From positions 124,001-188,000 of the forward strand of contig CAAFVD010000116.1 of the NCBI GenBank assembly GCA_900766355.1: 64,000 nucleotides of DNA. The letters run 5' to 3'. The notes under the pieces were generated by a model. That model worked only from the letters and a program-made list of their open reading frames with translations, searched no databases and had not been told where the DNA came from. A program made the translations under genes and the position numbers. This document shows positions 43,997-52,072 of the stretch, piece after piece (position 1 is the stretch's first letter; every line of letters starts with the position of its first letter). The DNA is from Candidatus Gastranaerophilales bacterium (GTDB lineage: Bacteria > Cyanobacteriota > Vampirovibrionia > Gastranaerophilales > Gastranaerophilaceae).

Positions 43997-44815
43997 ATGG
44001 AAAAATTGATAGACAATCTTAAAGAACTAGGGCTTAACACATACGAATCAAAGGTTTATATTGCGTTATTAAAGAAAAACCCTGCAACAGGATATGAAAT
44101 CAGCAAAATTGCAAATATTCCTCAAGCTAGAACTTATGACACATTAAAAGCTTTGGCATCTAAAAAAATAGTTGTAGCAACAAACTCAAAACCTGTTGAA
44201 TACTCGCCTATAAAACCTAAAGAATTAACTAAAAGATTCAAACGAAAAATGGCATCTACTATAGATTATTTAGAAAACCATTTACCAGAAGTAAAAGAGA
44301 ATTATAACGAACCAATACTGTCTATATTTGGTACAACTAATATTCAACAAAAAATTATAGAAATTATTCGTTCCGCAGAAAAAGAAATTTATCTTGAAAT
44401 TTGGTCAAAAGATTTTAATTTCATAGAAGAAGAATTAAAAAATGCATATAACAGAAATGTTGAAATTAGAATTGTTGGTTATGACAACCTACAAACCAAC
44501 TTTGGACTTGTTTATGAACACCCTTTTTCTAAAAGCATTGAAAACCATCTTGAAGGAAGAATGATTGCACTAGCTGTCGATTCTAAAGAAGGTGTTATCG
44601 GCAAAATATTTTCACAAAAATCAAATTCTACCAGTATTTTATGGACACAAAACGAAAATTTTCTTTTTCTGATAAAAGAATTCATTGTGCATGATATGTA
44701 CTTATTAGATGTACAAACAAACTTGTTTGACGAAATGAAATACACTTATGGCAAAGGTTTGAAGCATCTACACGACAAGATTTTAGGTTCTAACAATATT
44801 TATAATACTAAATAA
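43997..44815 (+). CDS. TrmB-family transcriptional regulator
   Basis: The 272-residue protein has an N-terminal winged helix of the TrmB type (LKELGLNTYESKVYIALLKKNPATGYEISKIANIPQARTYDTLKALASKKIV, residues about 6-60). A helix linker follows (KELTKRFKRKMASTIDYLENHL), then a C-terminal effector domain of the phospholipase-D-like TrmB_C kind (IIEIIRSAEKEIYLEIWSKDF). TrmB proteins sense sugars or other small molecules. This is common in archaea and scattered in bacteria. The target genes are not evident from the neighbourhood. The 3' end overlaps the convergent gene by 8 bp. Confidence 0.83.
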   Translation: MEKLIDNLKELGLNTYESKVYIALLKKNPATGYEISKIANIPQARTYDTLKALASKKIVVATNSKPVEYSPIKPKELTKRFKRKMASTIDYLENHLPEVKENYNEPILSIFGTTNIQQKIIEIIRSAEKEIYLEIWSKDFNFIEEELKNAYNRNVEIRIVGYDNLQTNFGLVYEHPFSKSIENHLEGRMIALAVDSKEGVIGKIFSQKSNSTSILWTQNENFLFLIKEFIVHDMYLLDVQTNLFDEMKYTYGKGLKHLHDKILGSNNIYNTK

Positions 44816-45281
44816 AAGGTCTTAAAATCATCGGTATAAGTTCATCTATCAAAGATATGAAAAATACGATAAACATAATTATCGCAAATATTTTTTGCAT
44901 ATCAGAGAATAAAAATTCTTTTTTATTCTTTCTCATATCTTCAATACCGTTATGCTCCATTTTAAAAGGTTGTACAGGTAGTTGTTTTTCAATTTCCTCT
45001 AAAACTTTGGCAAACTTAACTTTGATAAGTAGATTGTAAGAATCCATATTCAACCACCACAAAATACAAACACCCATACCTACAATAGAAAATATAAAAG
45101 GTAAAGAGAGTGCATATACAAATATGACATTTTTAGAAAGATTAACCAATAGTAACAATACAATTACTAAAACCATATAGAAACGGTTTACACCAAAACT
45201 TCTTTTTATAAAACTATCTTTTTGTTCTGCATATAATTTATATTGTTGCATAACTAGGTTTAATCTTTCAGATTCGTACAT
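44808..45281 (-). CDS. Small membrane protein, RipA-like
   Basis: The 157-residue protein has three hydrophobic segments (about residues 35-50, 53-77 and 131-150). The stretch ILWWLNMDSYNLLIKVKFAKVLEEIEKQLPVQPFKMEH resembles the 'W...SYR.LN..KF.VI.E.E..LP' motif of the RipA family of octameric membrane proteins and DUF4231-like proteins. It starts MYESERLNLVMQQYKLYAEQKDSF, a cytoplasmic helix. It sits just downstream of ftsH on the minus strand (14 bp), so it may be cotranscribed with it. The family match is from memory and not strong. Confidence 0.6.
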   Translation of the reverse strand: MYESERLNLVMQQYKLYAEQKDSFIKRSFGVNRFYMVLVIVLLLLVNLSKNVIFVYALSLPFIFSIVGMGVCILWWLNMDSYNLLIKVKFAKVLEEIEKQLPVQPFKMEHNGIEDMRKNKKEFLFSDMQKIFAIIMFIVFFISLIDELIPMILRPFI

Positions 45282-45295
45282 AAATATTATCCTTC

Positions 45296-47179
45296 CTAAT
45301 AATTATTTCTGCGATTATAAACTTCATTCATCAATTCATCAAAATCTTTTTCATCAAGAGTTTCTCTTTCTAGCAACGATTTTGAAATAAATTCTAACAT
45401 ATCACGATTTTCTGATAATAAGTGTTTTGCAATATCATATCTTTCATCGATGATGCGTTTAACTTCTTTATCTATATCAGCCGCAATTTCTTCTGAGAAG
45501 TTTCTTGTATGACCGAAATCACGTCCCATAAACACATGTTCTTCAGATTTGCCATAGGTTAAGTTACCCATTTTGTCACTCATACCGTATGCAGTAACCA
45601 TTTTTCGTGCGATATCAGAAACTTTTTCAAGGTCATTAGATGCACCTGTAGTTACAGAATCACTACCATATATAATTTCTTCAGCAACTCTACCACCCAA
45701 TGTCATTGTAATCCTATCTAACAACTGAGATTTTTTCATTGTTAAATAATCTTTTTCAGGCAATGTCATAGTAATACCAAGAGCCATACCTCTAGGTATA
45801 ATAGAAACTTTATGTAGAGGGTCACAGTTATCAAGAAGTTTTGCTAATAAAGCATGACCGACTTCGTGATAAGCAGTATTTGTTTTTTCTTCTTCTGAAA
45901 TAATACGACTTTTCTTTTCTGGTCCAGCCATAACTTTATCAATAGCTTCTTCCAAATCCTGCATTGTTATTTCTGTTTGGTCATGTCGTGCGGCTAACAA
46001 AGCTGCCTCATTAAGCAAGTTTTGTAAATCTGCACCTGTAAAACCAGGGGTTCTCTTTGCTAATATTTTCAAATCAACTTCTGATGCTAAAGGTTTGTTT
46101 GTCGCATGGACATTTAAAATTTGTTCTCTGCCTAAGATGTCAGGCTTATTTATCACTATTTGTCTATCAAAACGACCTGGTCTTAATAACGCATTATCTA
46201 AAATGTCAGGTCTGTTTGTAGCTGCTATAACAATAATGTTTGTATTTTTATCAAACCCGTCCATCTCAACAAGTAATTGATTAAGAGTTTGTTCACGTTC
46301 ATCGTGTCCACCACCAAGACCAGCACCACGTTGACGACCAACGGCATCTATTTCATCAATAAATATAATACAAGGTTGATGTTTTTTTGCTTGGTCAAAC
46401 AAATCTCTTACACGACTAGCACCAACACCAACAAACATTTCAACGAAATCAGAACCACTTATTGAGAAAAATGGAACACCAGCTTCTCCAGCAACAGCTT
46501 TTGCCATAAGAGTTTTACCAGTACCTGGAGCACCAACTAAAAGTACACCTTTTGGTATTTTTGCACCTAACTTAAGATATTTTTCACCATGCTTTAAGAA
46601 ATCAACAATTTCTTCAAGTTCTTTCTTTTCTTCGTCTATACCTGCAACATCATCAAAAGTTGTTTTTACCTTACTATCTAATAGCATTTTAGCCTTGCTT
46701 TTACCAAAAGACATGGCTTGAGAACCACCAGCTTGAATACTTTTGGCCATTACAACTAAAAATATAATAAATAATAAAGGCAACACTAATGAACCAAAAA
46801 TATTTATCATTTGAGAAGATTCACTAGGCTTTTTAACACTTATATTAACTTTTGCAAGTTCTAATTTCTTCATAATATCAGAATTTTGAGGAATCAAAAC
46901 ATGATACTGTAAAGTAGGAGAAGTCTTAGAAACCCCGTATAAAGGATTAACCTGTTGAGTTTTAGTAGGAACTTCTTGCTTAATTGGTAGAGCAAGAAGT
47001 GAATCTTTATCCATTTGAACACTCTTAATTTCTCCAACTTGAAGTTTTTGCACAAACTCAGTATAAGTTAATTCTTTTGTATTTGTAGTTGGCCCGCTAA
47101 AAAGCATTGAAACAAATGCAAGAACCATAACACCTAAAATAACATACATGCCAACGGATTGACTTTTATTCATAAGCAC
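45296..47179 (-). CDS. ftsH: ATP-dependent zinc metalloprotease FtsH
   Basis: FtsH is a membrane-anchored AAA+ hexamer that extracts and degrades membrane and regulatory proteins. The 627-residue protein has two N-terminal membrane spans (about residues 9-27 and 126-145) around a small extracytoplasmic domain. The AAA module shows VLLVGAPGTGKTLMAKAVAGEA, the pore loop FVEMFVGVGASRVRDLF, IIFIDEIDAVGRQR and the second region of homology NRPDILDNALLRPGRFDR. The zinc site is HEVGHAL, with a downstream Asp in SNDLEKVSDIA. All catalytic residues are present. A GAGGAG ribosome-binding site precedes the ATG. Confidence 0.97.
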   Translation of the reverse strand: MLMNKSQSVGMYVILGVMVLAFVSMLFSGPTTNTKELTYTEFVQKLQVGEIKSVQMDKDSLLALPIKQEVPTKTQQVNPLYGVSKTSPTLQYHVLIPQNSDIMKKLELAKVNISVKKPSESSQMINIFGSLVLPLLFIIFLVVMAKSIQAGGSQAMSFGKSKAKMLLDSKVKTTFDDVAGIDEEKKELEEIVDFLKHGEKYLKLGAKIPKGVLLVGAPGTGKTLMAKAVAGEAGVPFFSISGSDFVEMFVGVGASRVRDLFDQAKKHQPCIIFIDEIDAVGRQRGAGLGGGHDEREQTLNQLLVEMDGFDKNTNIIVIAATNRPDILDNALLRPGRFDRQIVINKPDILGREQILNVHATNKPLASEVDLKILAKRTPGFTGADLQNLLNEAALLAARHDQTEITMQDLEEAIDKVMAGPEKKSRIISEEEKTNTAYHEVGHALLAKLLDNCDPLHKVSIIPRGMALGITMTLPEKDYLTMKKSQLLDRITMTLGGRVAEEIIYGSDSVTTGASNDLEKVSDIARKMVTAYGMSDKMGNLTYGKSEEHVFMGRDFGHTRNFSEEIAADIDKEVKRIIDERYDIAKHLLSENRDMLEFISKSLLERETLDEKDFDELMNEVYNRRNNY

Positions 47180-47259
47180 TCCTCATAAATATATTTACTC
47201 TATGAGTATAACAAAAACATATAAATTATAGTAGTTTGAAAAAACAAAATAAAAAACAC

Positions 47260-47287
47260 TTTACAAAAAAAAATCACCATGTACAAT
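47260..47287 (+). promoter_or_regulatory. Promoter of tRNA-Ala
   Basis: The -35 TTTACA (47260-47265), a 16-bp spacer and the -10 TACAAT (47282-47287) lie about 49 bp before the tRNA. Confidence 0.55.
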
Positions 47288-47335
47288 AATAAATGTGGTC
47301 GGAAGAAAAACCGATTGCAGACCAAAAACTCGAAT

Positions 47336-47411
47336 GGGGGTTTAGCTCAGCTGGTAGAGCACCTGCTTTGCACGCAGGGGGTCAGGAGTTCGAATCTCCT
47401 AACCTCCACCA
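47336..47411 (+). tRNA. tRNA-Ala (anticodon TGC)
   Basis: The acceptor GGGGGTT pairs with AACCTCC (one G-T pair). The D-arm is GCTC...GAGC. The anticodon stem CCTGC/GCAGG encloses TTTGCAC with anticodon TGC. The T-arm AGGAG/CTCCT encloses TTCGAAT. CCA is encoded at 47409-47411. The expected G3-U70 alanine identity pair is present as G3-T70. A terminator follows. Confidence 0.97.
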
Positions 47412-47412
47412 T

Positions 47413-47446
47413 AAAAAACAGAACAACAAATGTTGTTCTGTTTTTT
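47413..47446 (+). terminator. Terminator of tRNA-Ala
   Basis: ACAGAACAAC (47418-47427) pairs with GTTGTTCTGT (47432-47441) around AAAT, with a flanking A-run and T-run. Confidence 0.9.
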
Positions 47447-47551
47447 ATTATGCAATGTTAAGATTTAATGAGAATCTCCCAAAATACGTTTAGCATTTTC
47501 TAGGAGTTGTGCAAGTGAGTTGAGACTGAAATGACCACAATAGCTATAAAT

Positions 47552-47594
47552 TGACAATGATATTGAGAAAAAGTGACAAGGGATTTTGAGAAAA
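47552..47594. repeat. Imperfect tandem direct repeat beside the island
   Basis: Two copies of a TGACAA-N5/6-TTGAGAAAA unit lie 22 bp apart (47552-47571 and 47574-47594). They are in the 263-bp gap (47412-47674) between tRNA-Ala and the DGQHR gene. Apart from these repeats and the two terminators, I see nothing else in the gap. Confidence 0.5.
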
Positions 47595-47609
47595 TCAAAT
47601 TAAATAATT

Positions 47610-47641
47610 AAAACGAATGGTTATCAAAAAACATTCGTTTT
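47610..47641 (-). terminator. Probable terminator of the DGQHR gene
   Basis: AAAACGAATG (47610-47619) pairs with CATTCGTTTT (47632-47641) around a 12-nt loop. On the minus strand it lies 34 bp after the stop at 47675 and ends in TTTTAATT. Confidence 0.55.
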
Positions 47642-47674
47642 ATTATAATATCTTGTTTGTCATTTATGTGTATA

Positions 47675-48973
47675 TTAATTTTCTTGTTTTAATTCTGCAT
47701 AGGATATTTTGCCGCTTAAATATTTATAAAATTTACTCATTCCAGCCTCTCCTCTTTCAAAAATTTTTCTAGTTGATGAAAAATCTGAATCTTGTATTTC
47801 AAATTTTTCAAATACTTTAAAGAAATCTTCAGTGGCAGGCTTTTCTTTATTAAGCGAAGGGTATACATCTCTTAAGTATCTCATAAGAGCCCTAAAACAA
47901 TTATTTTTCGGCAATAAATAATTATCAATATCTTCCCAAGCGTTTGGCCATCTCCTTTTTATTGCTTCAAAATAATTCCATATTACATCTAACATTTCGC
48001 CATCTTTTTTGTTTTCAAATAAATTTCTAAATACAAATATTTCTTTTTCTGCATCAGTATGTTCCAAATATTTTACCTTTCCAATTAAAGCTTTTCTTTT
48101 TAGAATATCACGTTCTTTTAAAGGTTCTTTAGAAATCATTTTGATTAGAGATTCAACAAAAGTAGCTTGAGTGATTGGTTCAAAGTTCTTTCTACCAGCA
48201 GTTTTACAGCCTAACATTTTTATCCTATGATACAAAGGAGAATTAATAGAATTGTCTAAAAGCTTCGCAATATTATGACATACGCTTTGTGGGGTTCTTG
48301 CTTCTGTATATTCTTCTAAGTTATAAACAAGACTCTTATTCACCTTTGTTTGAGCTAAATTAATAGTGCCAAATAATTGAGCCTGACTATATAAATCATA
48401 ACCAACAAATATGACAACATTCAACTCAAAATTTTCTAATTTTTCAAGAATTTCTTCATTTTGAGTTGAATCATCAGTATCAAATAAAGTTCTTTGAGAA
48501 GTTTTTATTGAATTAATAGCATATTCTAATCCTGCAAGTCTATGTTGTCCATCTAGTATTTTGGCGATTCCATTGTAATAATAATTTTTAATAGATTCAT
48601 CTTTGGTTGAAGATATAAATCCCAAGTTTATCCTTTCTTCTATTTCCTCTTTGGATAAAGGTTTTAATGTTAAAACAATGCTACCATCATTATTTTCAGT
48701 TATTTCGGTACAGTCTTCTGTTACAGATAATATTATAGAAGTTGGAAATGATGCATCAATTTCTTGTACATATTGAGCAATCTGCTTAACCCTAAGAGGC
48801 TTTAGTTCTCGTTGTATTCCCAAATAAGAAGATTTATTAGAAGTTTCATCTTTTAAACGCATTCTGTCAACGTAAGAAATCTCTAATAAATTCTTTGCTT
48901 TAATAGAAGCAATGTAAAAACTTCCAATATTTTGTGAAACCTTTATAACGTTTAAATTTAAACAATTATTCAT
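47675..48973 (-). CDS. DGQHR-domain protein (DndB-like)
   Basis: The 432-residue protein contains AKILDGQHRLAGLEYAI (about residues 137-153), the signature of DGQHR proteins, whose best-known member is DndB of the phosphorothioate DNA modification system. Upstream, PLRVKQIAQYVQE and SFPTSIILSV match the usual N-terminal layout, and QLFGTINLAQTKVNKSLVYNL follows the signature as in the ParB/sulfiredoxin-like nuclease fold. No dndCDE genes are present, so this is an orphan. It overlaps the upstream membrane-protein gene by 8 bp and lies divergent from a DpnII system. Role: probably DNA modification or defence, by context and family. Confidence 0.78.
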   Translation of the reverse strand: MNNCLNLNVIKVSQNIGSFYIASIKAKNLLEISYVDRMRLKDETSNKSSYLGIQRELKPLRVKQIAQYVQEIDASFPTSIILSVTEDCTEITENNDGSIVLTLKPLSKEEIEERINLGFISSTKDESIKNYYYNGIAKILDGQHRLAGLEYAINSIKTSQRTLFDTDDSTQNEEILEKLENFELNVVIFVGYDLYSQAQLFGTINLAQTKVNKSLVYNLEEYTEARTPQSVCHNIAKLLDNSINSPLYHRIKMLGCKTAGRKNFEPITQATFVESLIKMISKEPLKERDILKRKALIGKVKYLEHTDAEKEIFVFRNLFENKKDGEMLDVIWNYFEAIKRRWPNAWEDIDNYLLPKNNCFRALMRYLRDVYPSLNKEKPATEDFFKVFEKFEIQDSDFSSTRKIFERGEAGMSKFYKYLSGKISYAELKQEN

Positions 48974-49508
48974 TTTTACCTCTTAAGTTATCTGAATTAG
49001 ATGCAATATCTTTTATTGCTTTATCATTTTTTGCATATTTTAAACATTCTTCTTCGTCATTAAATATGCTTTTTCCAAGCAATCCTATTGGAAACAATGA
49101 AAAGAAAACTAAACATATAAAACTCTTATTGTTTAACTCAATACTTTCATCAATTAAAGCAATAAACAATGCCATTATTAAGCAGTTTGCCCATGTTGTA
49201 ATTAAAAAGACTTTGCCTGTTTCTTTTTTAGTAAATATTGCAATCAATGGCGGAACAAGAAATGCATATATGTATGTGTATAAAGAATAAAAAGTGATTT
49301 TGTTTTGCACATCTTGTATAATTAATGCTAAGTCAATACCGTTAATCAAGAAAGAATTTAAATTTACAGCAATACTTTTTATAAGAATGATTATTATTGG
49401 TAAAAAAGTAAAAATAATAGTAAATACTAATTTACTTAACGTGTTAAAAACACATTCCCAAAAAATTTTAGAAGTAACTTTTGAAATAAAATCATCCATA
49501 GACATCAT
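48966..49508 (-). CDS. Multi-pass membrane protein linked to the DGQHR gene
   Basis: The 180-residue protein has four hydrophobic segments, at about residues 24-46, 69-90, 99-118 and 128-146 (TIIFTFLPIIIILIKSI; YTYIYAFLVPPLIAIF; FLITTWANCLIMALFIALI; FICLVFFSLFPIGLLG). The soluble tail is charged (EEECLKYAKNDKAIKDI). I do not recognise a family. It overlaps the DGQHR gene by 8 bp, so the two are a unit. A TATAAT box ends 6 nt before the first ATG; ATG 49502 is an alternative start. Confidence 0.65.
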   Translation of the reverse strand: MMSMDDFISKVTSKIFWECVFNTLSKLVFTIIFTFLPIIIILIKSIAVNLNSFLINGIDLALIIQDVQNKITFYSLYTYIYAFLVPPLIAIFTKKETGKVFLITTWANCLIMALFIALIDESIELNNKSFICLVFFSLFPIGLLGKSIFNDEEECLKYAKNDKAIKDIASNSDNLRGKNE

Positions 49509-49514
49509 GTAAAT

Positions 49515-49520
49515 ATTATA
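49515..49520 (-). promoter_or_regulatory. -10 box of the DGQHR operon, leaderless
   Basis: TATAAT on the minus strand (49515-49520) is followed by ATTTAC and the ATG at 49508. It lies back to back with the dpnA promoter, 26 bp away, so the two operons share one 50-bp control region. Confidence 0.5.
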
Positions 49521-49543
49521 CTATAAAATCTTATATATATTAG

Positions 49544-49552
49544 TGGTATAAT
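49544..49552 (+). promoter_or_regulatory. Extended -10 box of the DpnII operon, leaderless
   Basis: TGGTATAAT (TATAAT at 49547-49552) is followed by AAATCC and the ATG at 49559. No -35 match and no ribosome-binding site are seen. Confidence 0.6.
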
Positions 49553-49558
49553 AAATCC

Positions 49559-50365
49559 ATGCTTAAGCATTACGAAAAAGATAATATACAGTTATTTTTA
49601 GGGGATTGCATTGAGATTTTAGAAAAAGCAACGCCAGAGTCAGTTGATATGATTTTTGCTGACCCACCATATATGCTTTCAAACGGTGGAATAACCTGTC
49701 AGGCTGGTAAAGTTGTTTCTGTTAATAAAGGCGAATGGGATAAAAGCAAGGGTTTTGATGAAGACCTAGAATTTCACACTCGTTGGATAAATGTTTGTCG
49801 TAGAGTTTTAAAACCTAACGGAACTATTTGGATTTCAGGAACTTACCATTCAATTTACGCTTGTGGTTACGCTTTACAAAAATCTGATTTTAAAATATTA
49901 AATGATATATGTTGGTTTAAGCCAAACGCTTCGCCTAATATGAGTTGCAGATATTTTACAGCAAGTCATGAAACTCTTTTGTGGGCAAAAAAAGATAAAA
50001 ACGCAAAACATACTTTTAATTATGAAGCTATGAAAGATGGTAGTTGGGGCGAAGATTTTATTAAGAAACCAAACAAACAAATGCGTTCAGTTTGGGCAAT
50101 AGGTACAACAAAACCATTTGAAAAAGAATTTGGCAAACACCCAACGCAAAAACCTTTAGAATTGTTAAGACGTATAATCCTTGCGTCGACAAACAAAGGG
50201 GATTTAATTCTTGACCCATTTGCAGGAAGCTCTACTACTGGTATAATGGCATTAGAGTTAGAAAGAAAATTTATCGGAATAGACTTGGAAAAAGAATATT
50301 TAGACCTTTCCGTAAAAAGATTTGAGCAAGTGTTCTCAAAGAAAGATAAGGCAAAATGGCAGTAG
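49559..50365 (+). CDS. dpnA: DpnA-type adenine DNA methyltransferase
   Basis: The 268-residue beta-class methyltransferase has its catalytic DPPY motif at residues 35-38 (IFADPPYMLSNGG) and the SAM-binding motif at the C-terminus (ILDPFAGSSTTGIMALELERKFIGID). This order is that of M2.DpnII (DpnA), which methylates GATC adenine on single-stranded DNA and protects incoming plasmid or transforming DNA from R.DpnII. The match to DpnA is also supported by WISGTYHSIYACGYALQKS and by the two following genes. In pneumococcus the order is dpnM-dpnA-dpnB; here dpnA comes first. It overlaps dpnM by 10 bp. Confidence 0.88.
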   Translation: MLKHYEKDNIQLFLGDCIEILEKATPESVDMIFADPPYMLSNGGITCQAGKVVSVNKGEWDKSKGFDEDLEFHTRWINVCRRVLKPNGTIWISGTYHSIYACGYALQKSDFKILNDICWFKPNASPNMSCRYFTASHETLLWAKKDKNAKHTFNYEAMKDGSWGEDFIKKPNKQMRSVWAIGTTKPFEKEFGKHPTQKPLELLRRIILASTNKGDLILDPFAGSSTTGIMALELERKFIGIDLEKEYLDLSVKRFEQVFSKKDKAKWQ

Positions 50366-51195
50366 TTTTAGAAAAACTTGAAAAAGAAACTTATCCAATA
50401 ATTAAGTGGGTTGGCGGGAAACGTCAACTAATGTTTGAGTTGCTTAAAAACATGCCTAAATCTTACAACAGATACTTTGAACCATTTATTGGTGGTGGTG
50501 CATTGTTCTTTGAGTTACAACCTAAAAATGCTTATATTTCTGATATGAATGAAGAACTTATAAATCTTTATTCTGTTGTTAGAGATAATGTTTATGAACT
50601 TATTTCTGACTTAAATAAACATGAGGTTTCAAAAGAATATTTTTTAGAAATAAGAAATCTTGATAGAACAGATGAATATAAAAATCTATCAAATGTACAA
50701 CGTGCAAGCCGTTTTATTTACTTAAATAGAACTTGTTTTAATGGTTTATATAGAGTAAATTCTCAAGGTCAGTTTAATGTGCCATTTGGGAATTATAAGA
50801 ACCCAAGAATAATTGATGAAAATAATTTGTTAAATTGTTCAGAACTTTTAAAAAATACAGAAATTAAATGTGCGGATTTTTCAGGAATTTTGCAAAAAGT
50901 CAAAAAGGGTGATTTTGTGTATTTTGACCCACCTTATGTCCCATTAAATGAAACATCTAGTTTTACTTCATATACAAAAGATGGCTTTGATATGGATATG
51001 CAATTCAAGTTAAGAGAAGTTTGTGATGAATTGGATTCAATGGGGGTAATGTTTATGCTTTCTAATTCAGATACAAAATTTGTTAATGAATTGTATTCAA
51101 ATTATGAAATTAAGAAAGTTTTTGCTTCTCGTGCAGTCAATGCAAACGCAGAAGGCAGAGGCAAAATCACAGAAGTTTTAGTGAGGAATTATTAA
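50356..51195 (+). CDS. dpnM: Dam-type GATC adenine methyltransferase DpnM
   Basis: The 279-residue alpha-class methyltransferase has the SAM motif FEPFIGGGALFFEL and upstream PIIKWVGGKRQLM at the N-terminus, then the catalytic DFVYFDPPYVPL (about residue 190). The target domain includes FIYLNRTCFNGLYRVNSQGQFNVPFG, typical of Dam/M1.DpnII enzymes that methylate adenine in double-stranded GATC. With dpnA and dpnB it completes a type II restriction-modification system. Its stop overlaps the dpnB start by one base (TAATG). Confidence 0.93.
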   Translation: MAVVLEKLEKETYPIIKWVGGKRQLMFELLKNMPKSYNRYFEPFIGGGALFFELQPKNAYISDMNEELINLYSVVRDNVYELISDLNKHEVSKEYFLEIRNLDRTDEYKNLSNVQRASRFIYLNRTCFNGLYRVNSQGQFNVPFGNYKNPRIIDENNLLNCSELLKNTEIKCADFSGILQKVKKGDFVYFDPPYVPLNETSSFTSYTKDGFDMDMQFKLREVCDELDSMGVMFMLSNSDTKFVNELYSNYEIKKVFASRAVNANAEGRGKITEVLVRNY

Positions 51196-52052
51196 TGACA
51201 AGAAACTTTGAGGAATGGCTATCAACTTTTAGACCTTGTATTGCTGATTACTGTTACTATGTTGATTTTGACAAAGTTAACAGAAATGTTGATAGTTTAA
51301 AAGTTGAATTAAATATTTTAAATACTTTAGTTGGCTCAAAAAATATTGAAAAAGATTTTGAAGATATTATCACCAAATATCCTGAAACTTTAAAATGTAT
51401 TCCTTTGCTTTTGGCTGTTAGAGCTAATGAAATATCCGTAACTGACGCAGACGGAGAATATAATTTTTCTTTCAAAAAATGCAATTACAGTATTGAAGAA
51501 TACAAGATGTTTATGCGTAAAACTAAACTTTTCGATTTGTTAGAAAATCATATTATTAGCAATTTAGTTGATTACGCAACAGGTGTTGAAACTGGATTAG
51601 ATAGTAATGGTCGTAAAAATCGTGGCGGACATTTAATGGAAAATCTTGTAGAAGAATACATCCTAAAAGCAGGCTATCAAAAGGATGTTAACTATTTCAA
51701 GGAAATGTATATCCACGAAATTGAAGAAAAATGGAATGTTAATTTATCTGCAATTTCTAATCAAGGCAAAATGGAAAAACGTTTTGATTTTGTTATTAAA
51801 ACGGATAAGCAAATTTATGTAATAGAAACTAATTTCTACACAAGTGGTGGTTCAAAACTTAATGAAACAGCAAGAAGTTACAAAACACTAGCAACCGAAA
51901 TTGATACAATTGATGGTGTAACTTTTATTTGGTTTACCGATGGTTGTGGATGGAATAGTGCAAGAAGAAACCTTGAAGAAACGTTTGATGTATTGGAAAC
52001 TATCTATAATATTAAAGACTTAGAACAGGGTATATTGTTCGAGTTTTCATAA
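51195..52052 (+). CDS. dpnB: Type II restriction endonuclease DpnII
   Basis: The 285-residue protein matches R.DpnII (288 residues) along its whole length as I recall it: RNFEEWLSTF, LNTLVGSKNIEKDF, NYSIEEYKMFMRKTKLFDLLENHIISNLVDY, TGVETGLDSNGRKNRGG, KRFDFVIKTDKQIYVIETNFYTSGGSKLNETARSYK, and FIWFTDGCGWNSAR. RFDFVI and VIETNFY are the PD-(D/E)xK-type catalytic strand pair, with the ExN form of this family. It cuts unmethylated GATC. It looks intact. It is followed 20 bp later by an unrecognised gene with a strong ribosome-binding site in the same direction. Confidence 0.94.
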   Translation: MTRNFEEWLSTFRPCIADYCYYVDFDKVNRNVDSLKVELNILNTLVGSKNIEKDFEDIITKYPETLKCIPLLLAVRANEISVTDADGEYNFSFKKCNYSIEEYKMFMRKTKLFDLLENHIISNLVDYATGVETGLDSNGRKNRGGHLMENLVEEYILKAGYQKDVNYFKEMYIHEIEEKWNVNLSAISNQGKMEKRFDFVIKTDKQIYVIETNFYTSGGSKLNETARSYKTLATEIDTIDGVTFIWFTDGCGWNSARRNLEETFDVLETIYNIKDLEQGILFEFS

Positions 52053-52072
52053 ATAACTAAAAGGAGTGGGGT

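Noticed and set aside
47279..47493. Two short + strand frames across tRNA-Ala
   Set aside because: They read through the tRNA and its terminator; a tRNA with complete cloverleaf explains the sequence.
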